Source: Shewanella xiamenensis (GTDB lineage Bacteria > Pseudomonadota > Gammaproteobacteria > Enterobacterales > Shewanellaceae). From it: 64,000 nucleotides of DNA. The notes under the pieces were generated by a model. The model worked only from the letters and a program-made list of their open reading frames with translations. It searched no databases and was not told the origin of the DNA. The position numbers and the translations under genes were made by a program. Positions 47,850 to 58,034 of the stretch are shown one piece after another. Location of the stretch: contig NZ_BMOP01000003.1 in assembly GCF_014647135.1 (NCBI RefSeq), forward strand, positions 1 to 64,000. The letters run 5' to 3'. Within the stretch, counting starts at the first letter, position 1, and every line of letters starts with the position of its first letter.

Positions 47850-50417
47850 TTATTGGGCTTTTTGCAGCACCAACTCAGTGGTTGAGACTACGGCTGGCGC
47901 AATATCAGCTTCCTTAAACAGTAAAGGACGGAAACTCTTACTGCTGGAATACAGATTGCTTTGGTCGGTAAAGGACGGCGACAGTATATTACTCGACTGA
48001 GAATAAGTGAGTATGCCGCGGGCAACAGGGCCCTCATCGGTAAAGCTCACCGCCATCATCCAACTTGAACCATAACGTATTTGATATCCCTTCGCCGTTA
48101 AGCCAGAACCCATGGCTTTGCCTGTAACGACGTCCATCAGAGGCGCATATTTATGTTGTGGAATTAACGTATCGTCGCCTGACAAGCTAGTTGAAAACAC
48201 GTTAAAACCACCCTCAGCGTTGTGACTCCCTGGCCAAGGCAAACGCGCTCCGCTGGCAGTACCATCGGGAAGAGACTTCTCGACAAACTGCACATCACCT
48301 AGCGGTGCATCTAAAGCAAAACCTGCGGCTTCTAAATTCAGCGCCGCATGGGCAAGCGCCACTAATGCACTGCCGTCGGTAGCCAGTGTATTCGGAGTGG
48401 TCGCCGCATTCGCGGGATCAAATCTCTTGGTCAGCATCGTCTTTTGATTAAACTGATGGGCAAATTCGCGCAGTAAGGCGCCGCCTTTGCTGTCATTATC
48501 TTGCTTACCATTCCAGGCTTTTAACGCCGCACAAGCTGAGGTGAGATCTTTTGATAAACTGGCAGACACTACCACAGGCGTACTGCCTTGTGCCTCACAT
48601 TGGGCAATTAATGCCGGCAAGACCAGTTCAGCCAAGTAACTACGATTTGATAATACGGCAGCCTCCAACTCTTGGAGATTGAACTTACCATCGCTGCCTG
48701 CCGCATCCTGCATTAGCGTTAATCCCATACGGGTACGCAGTGATAATTGCCCTGCTTCTGGGCCATACATAGGCGAGAAGTACGTCAGGGGCTCATTCAA
48801 GTTTGTTGACCAGAAGGAATCATTAGAGTTTTGCACAAAGTCACTACGCTCCAGCTTAGGCGCACGTTCATAGGGCGTTGGGCCACTAAAGCTAAACAAG
48901 GAAGTATTACCCGGCAAAATAGTAAAGCCTGCTTTCTCTTTTGCTGCCTTAATATCGGGCGAAGTCTTTAACAGCACAACGGCAGACTCGGACAAACCGG
49001 GTACTGTCGAGTCATCGATATAGAAGGCATTGCCCTCTTTATCGGCATACATAGTGTTGTTGAAAATAACCCCGTCGTAATCTTTAAAGGCTTGTTGAAA
49101 TTCATCTTTATTGGTCGCTAAGTTCATGGCGAGCCAGTGATCGACAGGATCCATTGTCGCCATATTGGCATCTTGGATCATAAAGGCACTGCCATCATCC
49201 CAACCAAAAGGCGCAAGCGTAGGTGGCGCCTCAACCATAGGGCCTTTGGCCGTGGTGTAAATATCCTTTTCAGCCACTAACATGCCCGCAGGACCGGCGT
49301 TCACTATGATAGAAACCGTCTCTTTATTGATCGGCATGGGCTTACCATCAAACAGATATTGCAATCTATCGCCCGAGACCAACTCAAGGTTGTACATCAC
49401 AAAATGCTCAGCGGTAGAGAAGGTATGAGTCCAAGCTAAGTCTTTGTTAAAGCCAATATTGATTGGACCAGGCATCCCCACCAGCGAGCCGCCCATCATA
49501 TCTAAATGCCCAGGAATAGTGATATGGGATTGCCAGAAACGCAGGTTACCCGTGTGCGGGAAATGCGGGTTGCCGAGCACCATACCGCGGCCATTTTCGG
49601 TCTTGTCTTTACCGAGTCCCCAGCCGTTAGAACCTAAATCCCGAGGATTGGTTTCTGGCGTGGTAATACGGGCTGCGCGGGCAATCAATTTAGACTGCAT
49701 ATCGCTGACAAACGCGGTCTGCTCTTGGCTCGGCGCTGGACCCACGATACGTGGCATATATTCCTGTGCATCCCCGGGATTAGCGTAGAAAATCAAATCG
49801 AGGAAGTTAGCCGCTCCGGGTAACAATGCAATGGAAAACAAATAAGTGACCACATCTTCAGGCACGATAGGTTTTACCCAAGGTTGGCCGCCACAGAAAG
49901 GTTCTGCTGTTTGTTTACCCGCCTCTACATCCGCAAGATACTGGTTATAACCCGCGGTAAAACCTTGGATCAATGCACGAGAGCGTTCACTAAACTGCGG
50001 CCACTTAGCTTCGGCTTGCTCACGGATTTTTAAGGCTTTGTAGGCAAAATCGGAGATTAAGTTGCCATTATCTTCGGCGGTAGGTAGCCCTGTGGTGAAA
50101 TCTATCGACGCATGGGGGCCAAAGTACATAGAGCGCTGGGAATTCGCCTTAATAAAACCATCGGCGAGTACACAGAGGTTGTCCTGCGCCTGTGCGTAAC
50201 CGCTACCAAAACCTAGGCTTTCTAAATTGTCGGCTTGGATATGGGGTACGCCGTAGGTGGTTCGTCGGATATTGGCTTTGAGTAAGCCATTAGGGGCAAA
50301 GGTTTGCAGTTGGGTTTCAGGTTCGGTTGGTGGAGTACTATCTTCGCTATCGTTACAGCCTGTGAGCATCACCCCGCAGGCCATCCCCATCGCGATCATG
50401 AGTTTGTTGAATTTCAT
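47850..50417 (-). CDS. Penicillin acylase family lipoprotein, possible N-acyl-homoserine lactone acylase
   Basis: 855 residues. An N-terminal lipobox LTGC (near residue 20) makes it a lipoprotein. The Ntn-hydrolase precursor layout is clear: alpha chain (about 45-240), spacer, then the catalytic serine S263 in DLGSNGWGLGKD, which becomes the beta-chain N-terminus after self-cleavage, followed by NPHFPH and the beta chain to the end. The family covers penicillin G, aculeacin and AHL acylases; related Shewanella enzymes have been described as AHL acylases. The actual substrate cannot be told. Transcribed alone. Confidence 0.85.
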   Translation of the reverse strand: MKFNKLMIAMGMACGVMLTGCNDSEDSTPPTEPETQLQTFAPNGLLKANIRRTTYGVPHIQADNLESLGFGSGYAQAQDNLCVLADGFIKANSQRSMYFGPHASIDFTTGLPTAEDNGNLISDFAYKALKIREQAEAKWPQFSERSRALIQGFTAGYNQYLADVEAGKQTAEPFCGGQPWVKPIVPEDVVTYLFSIALLPGAANFLDLIFYANPGDAQEYMPRIVGPAPSQEQTAFVSDMQSKLIARAARITTPETNPRDLGSNGWGLGKDKTENGRGMVLGNPHFPHTGNLRFWQSHITIPGHLDMMGGSLVGMPGPINIGFNKDLAWTHTFSTAEHFVMYNLELVSGDRLQYLFDGKPMPINKETVSIIVNAGPAGMLVAEKDIYTTAKGPMVEAPPTLAPFGWDDGSAFMIQDANMATMDPVDHWLAMNLATNKDEFQQAFKDYDGVIFNNTMYADKEGNAFYIDDSTVPGLSESAVVLLKTSPDIKAAKEKAGFTILPGNTSLFSFSGPTPYERAPKLERSDFVQNSNDSFWSTNLNEPLTYFSPMYGPEAGQLSLRTRMGLTLMQDAAGSDGKFNLQELEAAVLSNRSYLAELVLPALIAQCEAQGSTPVVVSASLSKDLTSACAALKAWNGKQDNDSKGGALLREFAHQFNQKTMLTKRFDPANAATTPNTLATDGSALVALAHAALNLEAAGFALDAPLGDVQFVEKSLPDGTASGARLPWPGSHNAEGGFNVFSTSLSGDDTLIPQHKYAPLMDVVTGKAMGSGLTAKGYQIRYGSSWMMAVSFTDEGPVARGILTYSQSSNILSPSFTDQSNLYSSSKSFRPLLFKEADIAPAVVSTTELVLQKAQ

Positions 50418-50685
50418 TATTATTATCTCTTAATTTTGGTTCCTTCAATGACATCGCTTTACTGCTTAAATCAGCTAACTTACTGAAGGAGCAATAATGG
50501 CATGTCGCTTCCTGATGCTCTGCTATGGCTATTTGCTTCCCAAACATTTGCTTTTGCTGAGCTGTTTTTACTGAGTCATAGCAATGAATATGGCAGAATA
50601 GAAAACCCATAGGCGAGACACCTCCGACCATTTAAGCAATGATCCATATGAGCGTCCACTTTAAAAATCAAAATAAATAACTTAT

Positions 50686-51225
50686 ATGCAACAAAATATT
50701 ATCAAGGTAATCGTTGGGTCGAAAAACCCCGTCAAAGTGAATGCTGCGACCAATGCGATGAAGCTGCTGTTTCCTGAATACCAGATTGAAACCCTCAGCA
50801 TGGACGCACCTTCTGGCGTCCCCGCTCAGCCCATGACAGATAGCGATACCCGCCAAGGTGCAGTGAATCGCGTTAACTATTGCCAACGACATACCGAAGC
50901 TGATTATTATTTTGCGATGGAAGGCGGCGTCGACCATTTCGAGTTTGGCCCAGCAACCTTTGCCTATATTGCAATTGCTCACCAGCAACGCTTAAGCATT
51001 GGCCGTGGCGCACTGTTACCGCTGCCGATGCAGGTTTATCAGGCTCTTGAAGCGGGTGAAGAGCTGGGTCATGTGATGGATAGACTGTTTAATACTGTCA
51101 ATATCAAACAAAAAGGTGGCGCAATAGGCCTGCTCACCCACGGCCACGCTACTCGTGAAAGCAATTATACCCAAGCGATCATCCTCGCGATGGCGCCGTT
51201 TTTAAATCCCGAGATTTACCCATAA
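50686..51225 (+). CDS. yjjX: Inosine/xanthosine triphosphatase (YjjX family)
   Basis: 179 residues, slightly longer than E. coli YjjX (about 170). Hydrolyses non-canonical purine nucleotides such as ITP and XTP to keep them out of nucleic acid. The NTPase signature VGSKNPVKVNA (about 9-19) and YYFAMEGGVD near 77-86 are visible, with GGAIGLLTHG near 144-153. Also found as a regulator-neighbour of trpR in enterics, but no trpR is present here. The ATG at 50686 has no strong ribosome site. Confidence 0.88.
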   Translation: MQQNIIKVIVGSKNPVKVNAATNAMKLLFPEYQIETLSMDAPSGVPAQPMTDSDTRQGAVNRVNYCQRHTEADYYFAMEGGVDHFEFGPATFAYIAIAHQQRLSIGRGALLPLPMQVYQALEAGEELGHVMDRLFNTVNIKQKGGAIGLLTHGHATRESNYTQAIILAMAPFLNPEIYP

Positions 51226-51376
51226 ATTTGTTAATAAAATATTGCAAAACAACGCAAGGCCCGCTAATTTAGTTGTAACTTGCAACTAAATTATGCGATA
51301 TAAGCCTAGCTAGCCCACCGGCTTGCAATACTCGTCAGGCTCAACGTTGCATAACGTAAAGGCGTTTAATTTAACT

Positions 51377-52306
51377 ATGGCAAATGATTTAGACTCATCT
51401 AGCCAACTCCGGCAGCTCTCTCGCTATATGGTGAGGCATCTAGGCATGCTTAACGCAGCAGTCGGTGATTTACCTCTCTCCCCCGTGCAAGCCCATGCTT
51501 TGCTTGAGATCGGTAATCAACCGCAAACCATTAAAGATCTCGCCAGCAAACTAAGTATTGATAAATCCAATGCTAGCCGAGCAATAAAGCACTTAATCGA
51601 TAAGCATCTCGCCCAGAGCCAAATGCACCCTAAGGATAGTCGTTGCCTTGTCGTACAACTGACGCCTACAGGTAAAAAGTTACTTGCAAAACTCAATAGC
51701 CAACAAAATCAGCTTTTTCAAGAAATCTTAGCGCAACTCACCTCTGATCAAATTCACCATATTGAGCAAGCCCTCATGCAGTACAACCAAGCAATAGATA
51801 AAGCCAAACAACAGTCAGGCTGCATAATTCGTGCAGCCTCAGCCACCGATGATGCCGCCATAGCCCAAGTTATCCGCGATGTATCTGCCGAATATGGTTT
51901 GACCGCAGATAAAGGCTATAGCGTGGCCGACCCGACCTTAGATTGTTTAAGTCAGATTTATTCGCAAGCGGGTGCTCAATATTGGGTTGTTGAATATGAA
52001 GGTAGAGTCGTTGGTGGTGCAGGCATTGCCCCACTTGCCAATAATGCAGGCATTTGTGAACTACAAAAAATGTACTTTATGCCCGAAATCCGCGGTAAAG
52101 GCTTAGCTAAACGTTTAGCATTACTCGCTCTCGACTTTGCCCGTCAAACGGGTTACCAAAGCTGCTACTTAGAAACGACTGCGATATTAAAAGAAGCACT
52201 CAAGCTCTATGAACACTTAGGCTTTTACCCTCTGAGCGCACCACTGGGAAATACTGGCCACGATGCCTGTGAGATCCCGATGTTATTACCATTGCAACCT
52301 AAATAA
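51377..52306 (+). CDS. MarR-type regulator fused to GNAT acetyltransferase
   Basis: 309 residues from ATG at 51377 ([14 protein letters not shown]); the in-frame TTG at 51323 would add 18 residues. The N-terminal winged-helix MarR domain (about 10-145) has [31 protein letters not shown] and [21 protein letters not shown] domain (about 155-305) has [22 protein letters not shown] and [10 protein letters not shown]. This two-domain form exists in other bacteria; target promoters and acetyl acceptor are unknown. It may respond to acetyl-CoA or a ligand bound by the GNAT part. Confidence 0.85.
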   Translation: MANDLDSSSQLRQLSRYMVRHLGMLNAAVGDLPLSPVQAHALLEIGNQPQTIKDLASKLSIDKSNASRAIKHLIDKHLAQSQMHPKDSRCLVVQLTPTGKKLLAKLNSQQNQLFQEILAQLTSDQIHHIEQALMQYNQAIDKAKQQSGCIIRAASATDDAAIAQVIRDVSAEYGLTADKGYSVADPTLDCLSQIYSQAGAQYWVVEYEGRVVGGAGIAPLANNAGICELQKMYFMPEIRGKGLAKRLALLALDFARQTGYQSCYLETTAILKEALKLYEHLGFYPLSAPLGNTGHDACEIPMLLPLQPK

Positions 52307-52573
52307 TTCCATTTAGCAGGCCACGGATGGTCTGCCAACCGAGTAAATCCCCGCTATATTCTTCGCTAAACATCCTGCCTGATAATAAGCGGCAATCAAT
52401 GCCAATCAACACAGTTAATCACTTATTCAACTAAAATCAGTCTTTAATTCTCCTTATTAGCATAGAGTTTTAGTGGCTAACTATATTAAAATACACATAA
52501 AATCACTCAGTTAAATGATGTTTATTTGAAATAATTTTGCTGCATTATTGTTAAAGCATTAAAAGGGAAGCCC

Positions 52574-55024
52574 ATGCTAAATTGGATTTTTGGTGATAAT
52601 AATCTCACCCTGCGGGAAATATGTGTTAATAACGAGCTGTCTACAGCCAAGAAAATTCAAAAAATTAATAAGTACCTCGCCAATGGCGGTGATATTAATT
52701 TTATTGATCCCGATATTTCCCCCTGTAATGTGTTAGTCCCGCTTTCTCGTAGCCCTGAATCCGACCTCGAATTGATACAATATCTGCTGGATAATGGCGC
52801 TCAAATTGAATGCAATGGCTTTAGTGCCCTGCACGCAGCAATTGAGTTTAATAATCCTGAGTTGGTAAAGCTCTACCTCAAGGCTGGTGCTAACGTTTAC
52901 TATCAAAATCAATTTAATAACTGCTGGTTAAACTACTTATTTCATCCAAATCCTCAGTATATCTACCAAGACAGTCAGCGTATTGCCATGATCGACCTCT
53001 TGCTTGAACTGGGATTGGATATCAATCATTCAGTGAGTTTTTGGACCAATGGCGAGTTAAATCATCCCTTAGAAATCCTTTATGCTGAGCGCAGTAAAGA
53101 TGTCTTTTTACATATCATTAATAAAGATCTTTATTTGGACATTGGGCAATTAAGCCTGATTGAAGAGATTATTTTTTCCAGCGACTTTTGGGGAGTTGAA
53201 GCCTTCGCGCCATTAGTAAAACGCTATCCTGAGTTTAAAAAGTCCCGTTATATTATGGCCAACGATAGCAGCTTTTGGGATGACGCCAATTTACTCGAAC
53301 TCTGTGTCTATGCTAAATCACAACAATACACTGAATATCTGCTAGATCATTATCCGCAGCTCAAAGCCGACTCCCACGCTAAAAGTTTGCTCTATGCGGC
53401 ATTGACCTCAGAATTTGATCTCAGAATTATCGAAAAATTGATTAAGGCGACCGTCGATATCAATCGCATCTATAGGATGACACCGCCTGACGCCGACCAT
53501 TCCCCCGTGCTCAACCAATTTATTGATAACGCGCAATTTACCGATGTGAATAAACGGCATTATATCTATCAAGCTCTAGAACTGTTGCTCAAATATGGTG
53601 CCAATCCAAATTCCGTATTTATGAATGCGGGTAAACCCTATGAAATGTTAGCTTGGTCGAACTTGCGACTATTGGTTTATCCGATGGTCGAGAAGAAAAC
53701 CTTTCTGCCGGAGTTTCTCGACCTCTTCATAAAATATGGCATGGATATCAATAAAAAGTTTGGTGCGGTGGATGAACCAAGCTTGCTGACTATCTGCCAA
53801 CGTGGTTCGGGTAAGGAAGATCAAGCCACACTTATCCAAGTGATGGAATATCTGCTCACCAAGGGACTCGATTTAAGCCTTACCAATATCTACAACACTA
53901 ACTACGTGTCCGCTGCGGCCATCGCCTGTCGAACCCAAGTACTTGAATGGCTGATTAATCAAGGCGGGGATATTTTTACCCATTGCGGCCATGATAATTC
54001 GCCTATTCTGCACAAGGCGATTTCGACCTACTGGTGGGACCAAATCACAGGCCCGATGCGGCGTAATACTGTGGAACTATTACTAAGCCACGGAGCCAAA
54101 ATTGAAGAATTCTCAGTAGATGAACAATTTACGCCACTGATGTGCGCCTGCTATTACGGCGCGCAGTCCTGCGTTGAGGTGTTACTAGAGCATGGCGCCA
54201 ACCCCAATGCCATCAATGCCGAAGACACCACTCCAGCGCTTTGCGCCGTGATGGGCGGCAGCTCGAATGAGTTTCCACGCTTTGAATCAACAGCGGTGCG
54301 GATCTTAAGACTGCTGCAGCAATATGGCGCCGACTTAACCGTAAGTAACAGCTTAGGTTATAGCCCGCTGAGTGTGACTATGGAGCAGGAATACAAAGAG
54401 ATTTTCGAAGTACTACTGCAAATTGTCCCCTACAGTGAAACTCAACTTGAGCAAGCCCTGAGCAAAGCCCAGCCACAAAGTTATTTCCAACGCCGGCTAT
54501 TACAGAAACTAGGGCGTGAAATACCAGCTGCACCCACAGTTATCGACCATAACGTAGCGAAGCCAGAAGTCGCATCGCTTACGCTTGAATGTGGCACAAC
54601 CCATATGGAGGCACCAAAACCTGCACATACTCATAAAGCCAGATTAGAGGTCAGTGATGCGGCGGTGGATAGAAGCCAAATTCCGACGCTGTTCGATCTC
54701 AAAAGCAAAGTACAGCAATTCTTTAAGCCGATAGCCAGCGATCCAAGCATCACGGCTCAACAGTTAAACTCAGTTAAAGAACAGGTTGAACTATTGATTG
54801 AAAAGCTCGACAACTTTAGCTTTTTCCGCAATCAAGCGACAAAAGCCGAATTTGAAGAAGGAGTTCAGGACTATCTCGATGAAATGGTTGATGAAATCAA
54901 CAAGGTTATCGGGGATGATTATCCCGCACTTACCGAAGCCTTAGTCGATTCCGTCTGGACGATTTTGCAATACTTTAGAGTAGAGATTGAAATCGAAACT
55001 GCGCTAAGAAAGCGCTTTTGGTAA
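52574..55024 (+). CDS. Large ankyrin-repeat protein
   Basis: 816 residues, cytoplasmic, no signal peptide. Ankyrin repeats are visible from about 25 to 630, for example GFSALHAAIEFNNPELVKLYLKAGA (80-105 region), EQFTPLMCACYYGAQSCVEVLLEHGANPN (515-545 region) and NSLGYSPLSVTMEQ. Several repeats in the middle have decayed to a bare LLxxGA or LLxYGA ending. The last 150 residues are not ankyrin: a linker, then a helical domain with QVELLIEKLDNFSFF. Function unknown; such proteins usually mediate protein contacts. AAGGG lies before ATG at 52574. Confidence 0.8.
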   Translation: MLNWIFGDNNLTLREICVNNELSTAKKIQKINKYLANGGDINFIDPDISPCNVLVPLSRSPESDLELIQYLLDNGAQIECNGFSALHAAIEFNNPELVKLYLKAGANVYYQNQFNNCWLNYLFHPNPQYIYQDSQRIAMIDLLLELGLDINHSVSFWTNGELNHPLEILYAERSKDVFLHIINKDLYLDIGQLSLIEEIIFSSDFWGVEAFAPLVKRYPEFKKSRYIMANDSSFWDDANLLELCVYAKSQQYTEYLLDHYPQLKADSHAKSLLYAALTSEFDLRIIEKLIKATVDINRIYRMTPPDADHSPVLNQFIDNAQFTDVNKRHYIYQALELLLKYGANPNSVFMNAGKPYEMLAWSNLRLLVYPMVEKKTFLPEFLDLFIKYGMDINKKFGAVDEPSLLTICQRGSGKEDQATLIQVMEYLLTKGLDLSLTNIYNTNYVSAAAIACRTQVLEWLINQGGDIFTHCGHDNSPILHKAISTYWWDQITGPMRRNTVELLLSHGAKIEEFSVDEQFTPLMCACYYGAQSCVEVLLEHGANPNAINAEDTTPALCAVMGGSSNEFPRFESTAVRILRLLQQYGADLTVSNSLGYSPLSVTMEQEYKEIFEVLLQIVPYSETQLEQALSKAQPQSYFQRRLLQKLGREIPAAPTVIDHNVAKPEVASLTLECGTTHMEAPKPAHTHKARLEVSDAAVDRSQIPTLFDLKSKVQQFFKPIASDPSITAQQLNSVKEQVELLIEKLDNFSFFRNQATKAEFEEGVQDYLDEMVDEINKVIGDDYPALTEALVDSVWTILQYFRVEIEIETALRKRFW

Positions 55025-55053
55025 CAGTTAGCACCTTAGCTAGCAACCCAAGA

Positions 55054-55090
55054 TAAAGCCCCTTTTATATCGTCACTTAAAGGGGCTTTA
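55054..55090. terminator. Possible bidirectional hairpin between ankyrin and hydrolase genes
   Basis: TAAAGCCCCTTT (55054-55065) and AAAGGGGCTTTA (55079-55090) are perfect 12-base arms with a 13-base loop, located between two convergent genes. Its T runs are inside the stem, so termination strength is uncertain. Confidence 0.6.
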
Positions 55091-55182
55091 TACTTTCGAG
55101 GTTAAGCCTAACCACGCATCAGCAGACTTAGCAGTCTATTCGCCAACATAATGGCGAAAGCTAAGGCTTAAACATCAGAGAC

Positions 55183-56376
55183 TTAAACATTAGAAGCTTT
55201 AGCAAGCAGCAACTGGCTACGGATCATTTGACGGATCTGATTATGCAGTTCAAATACTCGAGCGCGATCATTAAGATTTAGCGATAGATTTTCCAGCATC
55301 ACCAAATCCAAATTAAATTCGGGATAATGCAGCGTCATCGACATATAACCGGTTAAATAACCCGTATGACTGTATTCGACGATGCCATCGTCCTTATTGA
55401 TCCTTATTCCATAACCATAACGCATATTCGGCCACAAAAATTGGATCTCGGTATACGCCGTTGTCATCCTTTGATAACTCTCTGGACTCAACAACTTGCC
55501 AGCATGTAATTGCTGCTGAAAGTCGGCATAAGTGGCCGCCGAGGCAATTAATCCACCAGCGGGCAATAACGCTTCATCAATTACCAGCTCAGCAGGTGCA
55601 ATCACTTCGCTTTCCTGTAAACCAACGGCGAGTGAAGGCACTTTGGTGTGAATCACCTCAAGACTACCCTGCTCAGCACTCAGGCCATTAAGCTGGTATC
55701 GCGCAGCAAATTGCGCCACTTGCTCGGCAAAGGATTGGTGATTGACCTTTTCAAGCACTTGCCCAAGCAGTGAATAACCAAAGTTGGAATATTCAAATTG
55801 GCGACCAGGCTCAAATCGATTGGCCTTACCTAGCTTATCGACACCCGATGTATGCGTCAGCAGTTGATGCAGCGTAATCCGCTCATCATATCGACCGGGA
55901 TTTAAAGCGTTTGCACTTGAATTTGTGCCCGCCACAACGGCTTTTAATGCCTTGTTATCTCCCTTCGTATCGCCAAAAAGGTAATGATTTAACGTTTGAT
56001 TTAAATCGAGTTTTCCCGCATCGACCGCCTGTAATATCAAGGTTGCAGTGATTTGTTTAGAGAGCGATGCCATCACAAAGCGCGAATCTTTACTAATACC
56101 TTCACCCTTTTGCAATTCAAGCAGTGGTTTCCCCCGCTCAAGCAGAATGACACTGCCACTAAATGGCTGCGGCGAATCCATTATCGCCGCTTGGATTAAG
56201 CTCTTAATCTCCGCAGTCTTTGAGACAGAGGATGCTGTTTGGCTTTCAAGCTTAACTGACTGACCGCCTTGCGCGCTTTCCGACACAATCGCAGTTTCAA
56301 ACGACTCACCAACACTATTGGCACTTGGGAATAATAACAACCCCGATAGCAGGGAGCCGATAACACTCAAACGCAT
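55183..56376 (-). CDS. Serine beta-lactamase-like hydrolase (class C / D-peptidase family)
   Basis: 397 residues. A signal peptide covers about 1-22. The penicillin-binding fold motifs are present: SxxK as S104-L-S-K107, YSN at 196-198 and HTG in YSHTGYLTGY near 345. This set is shared by AmpC-like beta-lactamases, esterases and D-aminopeptidases, and the low similarity to AmpC makes a true beta-lactamase doubtful. Periplasmic. ATG at 56376 has an AAGGA site. Single gene. Confidence 0.8.
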   Translation of the reverse strand: MRLSVIGSLLSGLLLFPSANSVGESFETAIVSESAQGGQSVKLESQTASSVSKTAEIKSLIQAAIMDSPQPFSGSVILLERGKPLLELQKGEGISKDSRFVMASLSKQITATLILQAVDAGKLDLNQTLNHYLFGDTKGDNKALKAVVAGTNSSANALNPGRYDERITLHQLLTHTSGVDKLGKANRFEPGRQFEYSNFGYSLLGQVLEKVNHQSFAEQVAQFAARYQLNGLSAEQGSLEVIHTKVPSLAVGLQESEVIAPAELVIDEALLPAGGLIASAATYADFQQQLHAGKLLSPESYQRMTTAYTEIQFLWPNMRYGYGIRINKDDGIVEYSHTGYLTGYMSMTLHYPEFNLDLVMLENLSLNLNDRARVFELHNQIRQMIRSQLLLAKASNV

Positions 56377-56938
56377 GGGTTATCCTTAACTTAATTAGCA
56401 AATACTGCCTGATTAGAAAGCGGCCAGCTTATCATAAGTTTTCATAGTGTTGCGGCGTTTGAGATGAGCAATCAAAGTATGGATTGAGTTTTTAAAAGCA
56501 AAGTCAAAGTCGTGGGGCTTCACCCCCTTGATTTTTAATAAAGAGTCGACCAAAGAGAACTGCTCGTCCTATCCTCCTTGCCTATCGTTTTCACATCAGC
56601 CAAACCGCCCCTAACGGAGTTGAAAAACCCTTGGGCATTTAGCGTCCCTTATGTTATCGCATCAGACGCTCTCCCTGATTCGACTGCCCTGCGGCAACTC
56701 CTAGGGGATAGTGAACTCCAGTAGCTTTAGTGCTGTCTGCTCGTCATGCAAAGCAAACCGAGTAACGCTTACCATAATTTTTAGAAAATTTAACAATGGG
56801 TGGCTCGTTAAATTCTCATGCCTAGAGTGATTTACAGGAGAGGAACTTATTTTATCTGTGCTAAGCTTGAAGCAGTAAATAGCGCTCGCCTACTTGTTAT
56901 ATGGCGAACTAGTATCCTTATATTAGGCAAGAAGGCCG
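56377..56938. other. 562-base gap at the left end of the accessory patch
   Basis: No gene with coding character. Includes a short GC hairpin GGGG-CTTCA-CCCC near 56517-56530 and a TCGCC / GGCGA inverted pair near 56885-56906. The sequence reads like decayed DNA between the hydrolase gene and the small membrane protein, but no parent gene can be named. Confidence 0.35.
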
Positions 56939-57343
56939 ATGACATCATTCCAAGAAATTCACGATATTCTATTTAGAGAACATGAAAGACAATATGAAAA
57001 TTTTACCCGTCTAATTTTAACCCTTTCAGTTGGTTTCGTAACTTTCACATTAGCTCTCAAACAAGTAAATAATCCTTTAGATATTGGCTATAAACTCGCG
57101 ATACTACTCCACTCACTTTCAATCTTATTTGGAGTATGGTTGCAATTTATCTTAGTTAAGAGGCCACTAGATGACCTACAAAAAGCAGCGAAAATTTTTG
57201 ATGAATTATCAACGACAAAACTGGGAAGATCAAAATATTTCCACAGAGGTCCACCTATAACTGAAGTGATATCATTTTATGCACAGATAATATGTTTTAT
57301 AATTTCGTTTGCAGTCCTTGTTACAATGACATTATTAAGCTGA
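56939..57343 (+). CDS. Small membrane protein of unknown function (accessory)
   Basis: 134 residues with membrane helices at about 24-40, 50-73 and 110-132 and a charged N-terminus. No family recognised. Markedly AT-rich compared with neighbouring core genes, suggesting recent acquisition. ATG at 56939 follows an AAGAAGG stretch. The next gene begins 100 bases later on the same strand, so the two may be expressed together. Confidence 0.6.
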   Translation: MTSFQEIHDILFREHERQYENFTRLILTLSVGFVTFTLALKQVNNPLDIGYKLAILLHSLSILFGVWLQFILVKRPLDDLQKAAKIFDELSTTKLGRSKYFHRGPPITEVISFYAQIICFIISFAVLVTMTLLS

Positions 57344-57443
57344 ACACCTTGAAATATTTTAAATTTTTCGTTTCTTTCACTGGGACAAGTATAATATCTC
57401 GCGCCCCATAATTATCACTAAAATGTTATACATAAGGATAAAG

Positions 57444-57911
57444 ATGAGTTATTCATTTGATATAAAGTCTTCTGTTGATCTGTTAAACGAACTATCTCGT
57501 AGAGTCGAAGACTACAACCGTGACCAGTTATCATCTGGCAATGCGGTTATTTGCGCCATTTTATGCTGGCATGTTGTCGAATGGATTTATCAAGAATATG
57601 GTGAGCAACTCACAGAGTTCAAAACCCAAAAGGACTTTCTCTGTCATATAAAATCACAATGTATTTCGCTTTCTTACATGCAAGATGTAGCAAACGGAAG
57701 TAAACATCGAGGGATAACTCGGTATATACCAGAGATAAAATCAACGGAAAAACACAATGGAGCATTTTCTTCAGGCTTCTCTAATGGTTTTGATATCTCA
57801 TGTTTACGAATGGAAATTGAGGGAAACCAGTTTGTTTACTTTGGCGAAGAAATAACTAAAGCTCTTTTCTTTTTGAAGGGATATTTTAATAATTGCTTAG
57901 CAAGGAATTAG
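57444..57911 (+). CDS. Helical cytoplasmic protein of unknown function (accessory)
   Basis: 155 residues from ATG at 57444, which has AAGGA at good spacing; an ATG at 57423 in frame has none. Contains AILCWHVVEWIYQEYG (about 34-49) and MQDVANGSKHRGIT (about 81-94). An all-alpha protein with a helix-loop-NGSKH element is seen in uncharacterised phage and island proteins and is vaguely HEPN-like, but the HEPN catalytic RxxxxH is not visible. AT-rich. A hairpin and terminator-like structure follow. Confidence 0.55.
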   Translation: MSYSFDIKSSVDLLNELSRRVEDYNRDQLSSGNAVICAILCWHVVEWIYQEYGEQLTEFKTQKDFLCHIKSQCISLSYMQDVANGSKHRGITRYIPEIKSTEKHNGAFSSGFSNGFDISCLRMEIEGNQFVYFGEEITKALFFLKGYFNNCLARN

Positions 57912-57948
57912 CCGTAGATCTCCTAATGATTTAGTCTTAAATAATGCC

Positions 57949-57979
57949 CGTGAATCACTCTACACCAGACTGATTCACG
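57949..57979. repeat. Inverted repeat, 9-base arms
   Basis: CGTGAATCA (57949-57957) and TGATTCACG (57971-57979) are perfect inverted arms with a 13-base spacer, followed by a run of C then A. Located 38 bases after the stop of the preceding gene. Could be a processing hairpin or a relic of an element end. Confidence 0.45.
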
Positions 57980-57986
57980 CCCCCCC

Positions 57987-58034
57987 AAAAAACCGTCCTA
58001 GGCCGCCATTTGCAGCTATTTTTGGGCGGTTTTT
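57987..58034 (+). terminator. Terminator-like hairpin after the 57444-57911 gene
   Basis: The arms AAAAACCG and CGGTTTTT enclose a possible inner GCCGCC / GGGCGG pairing and end in five T on the plus strand. Confidence 0.5.
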
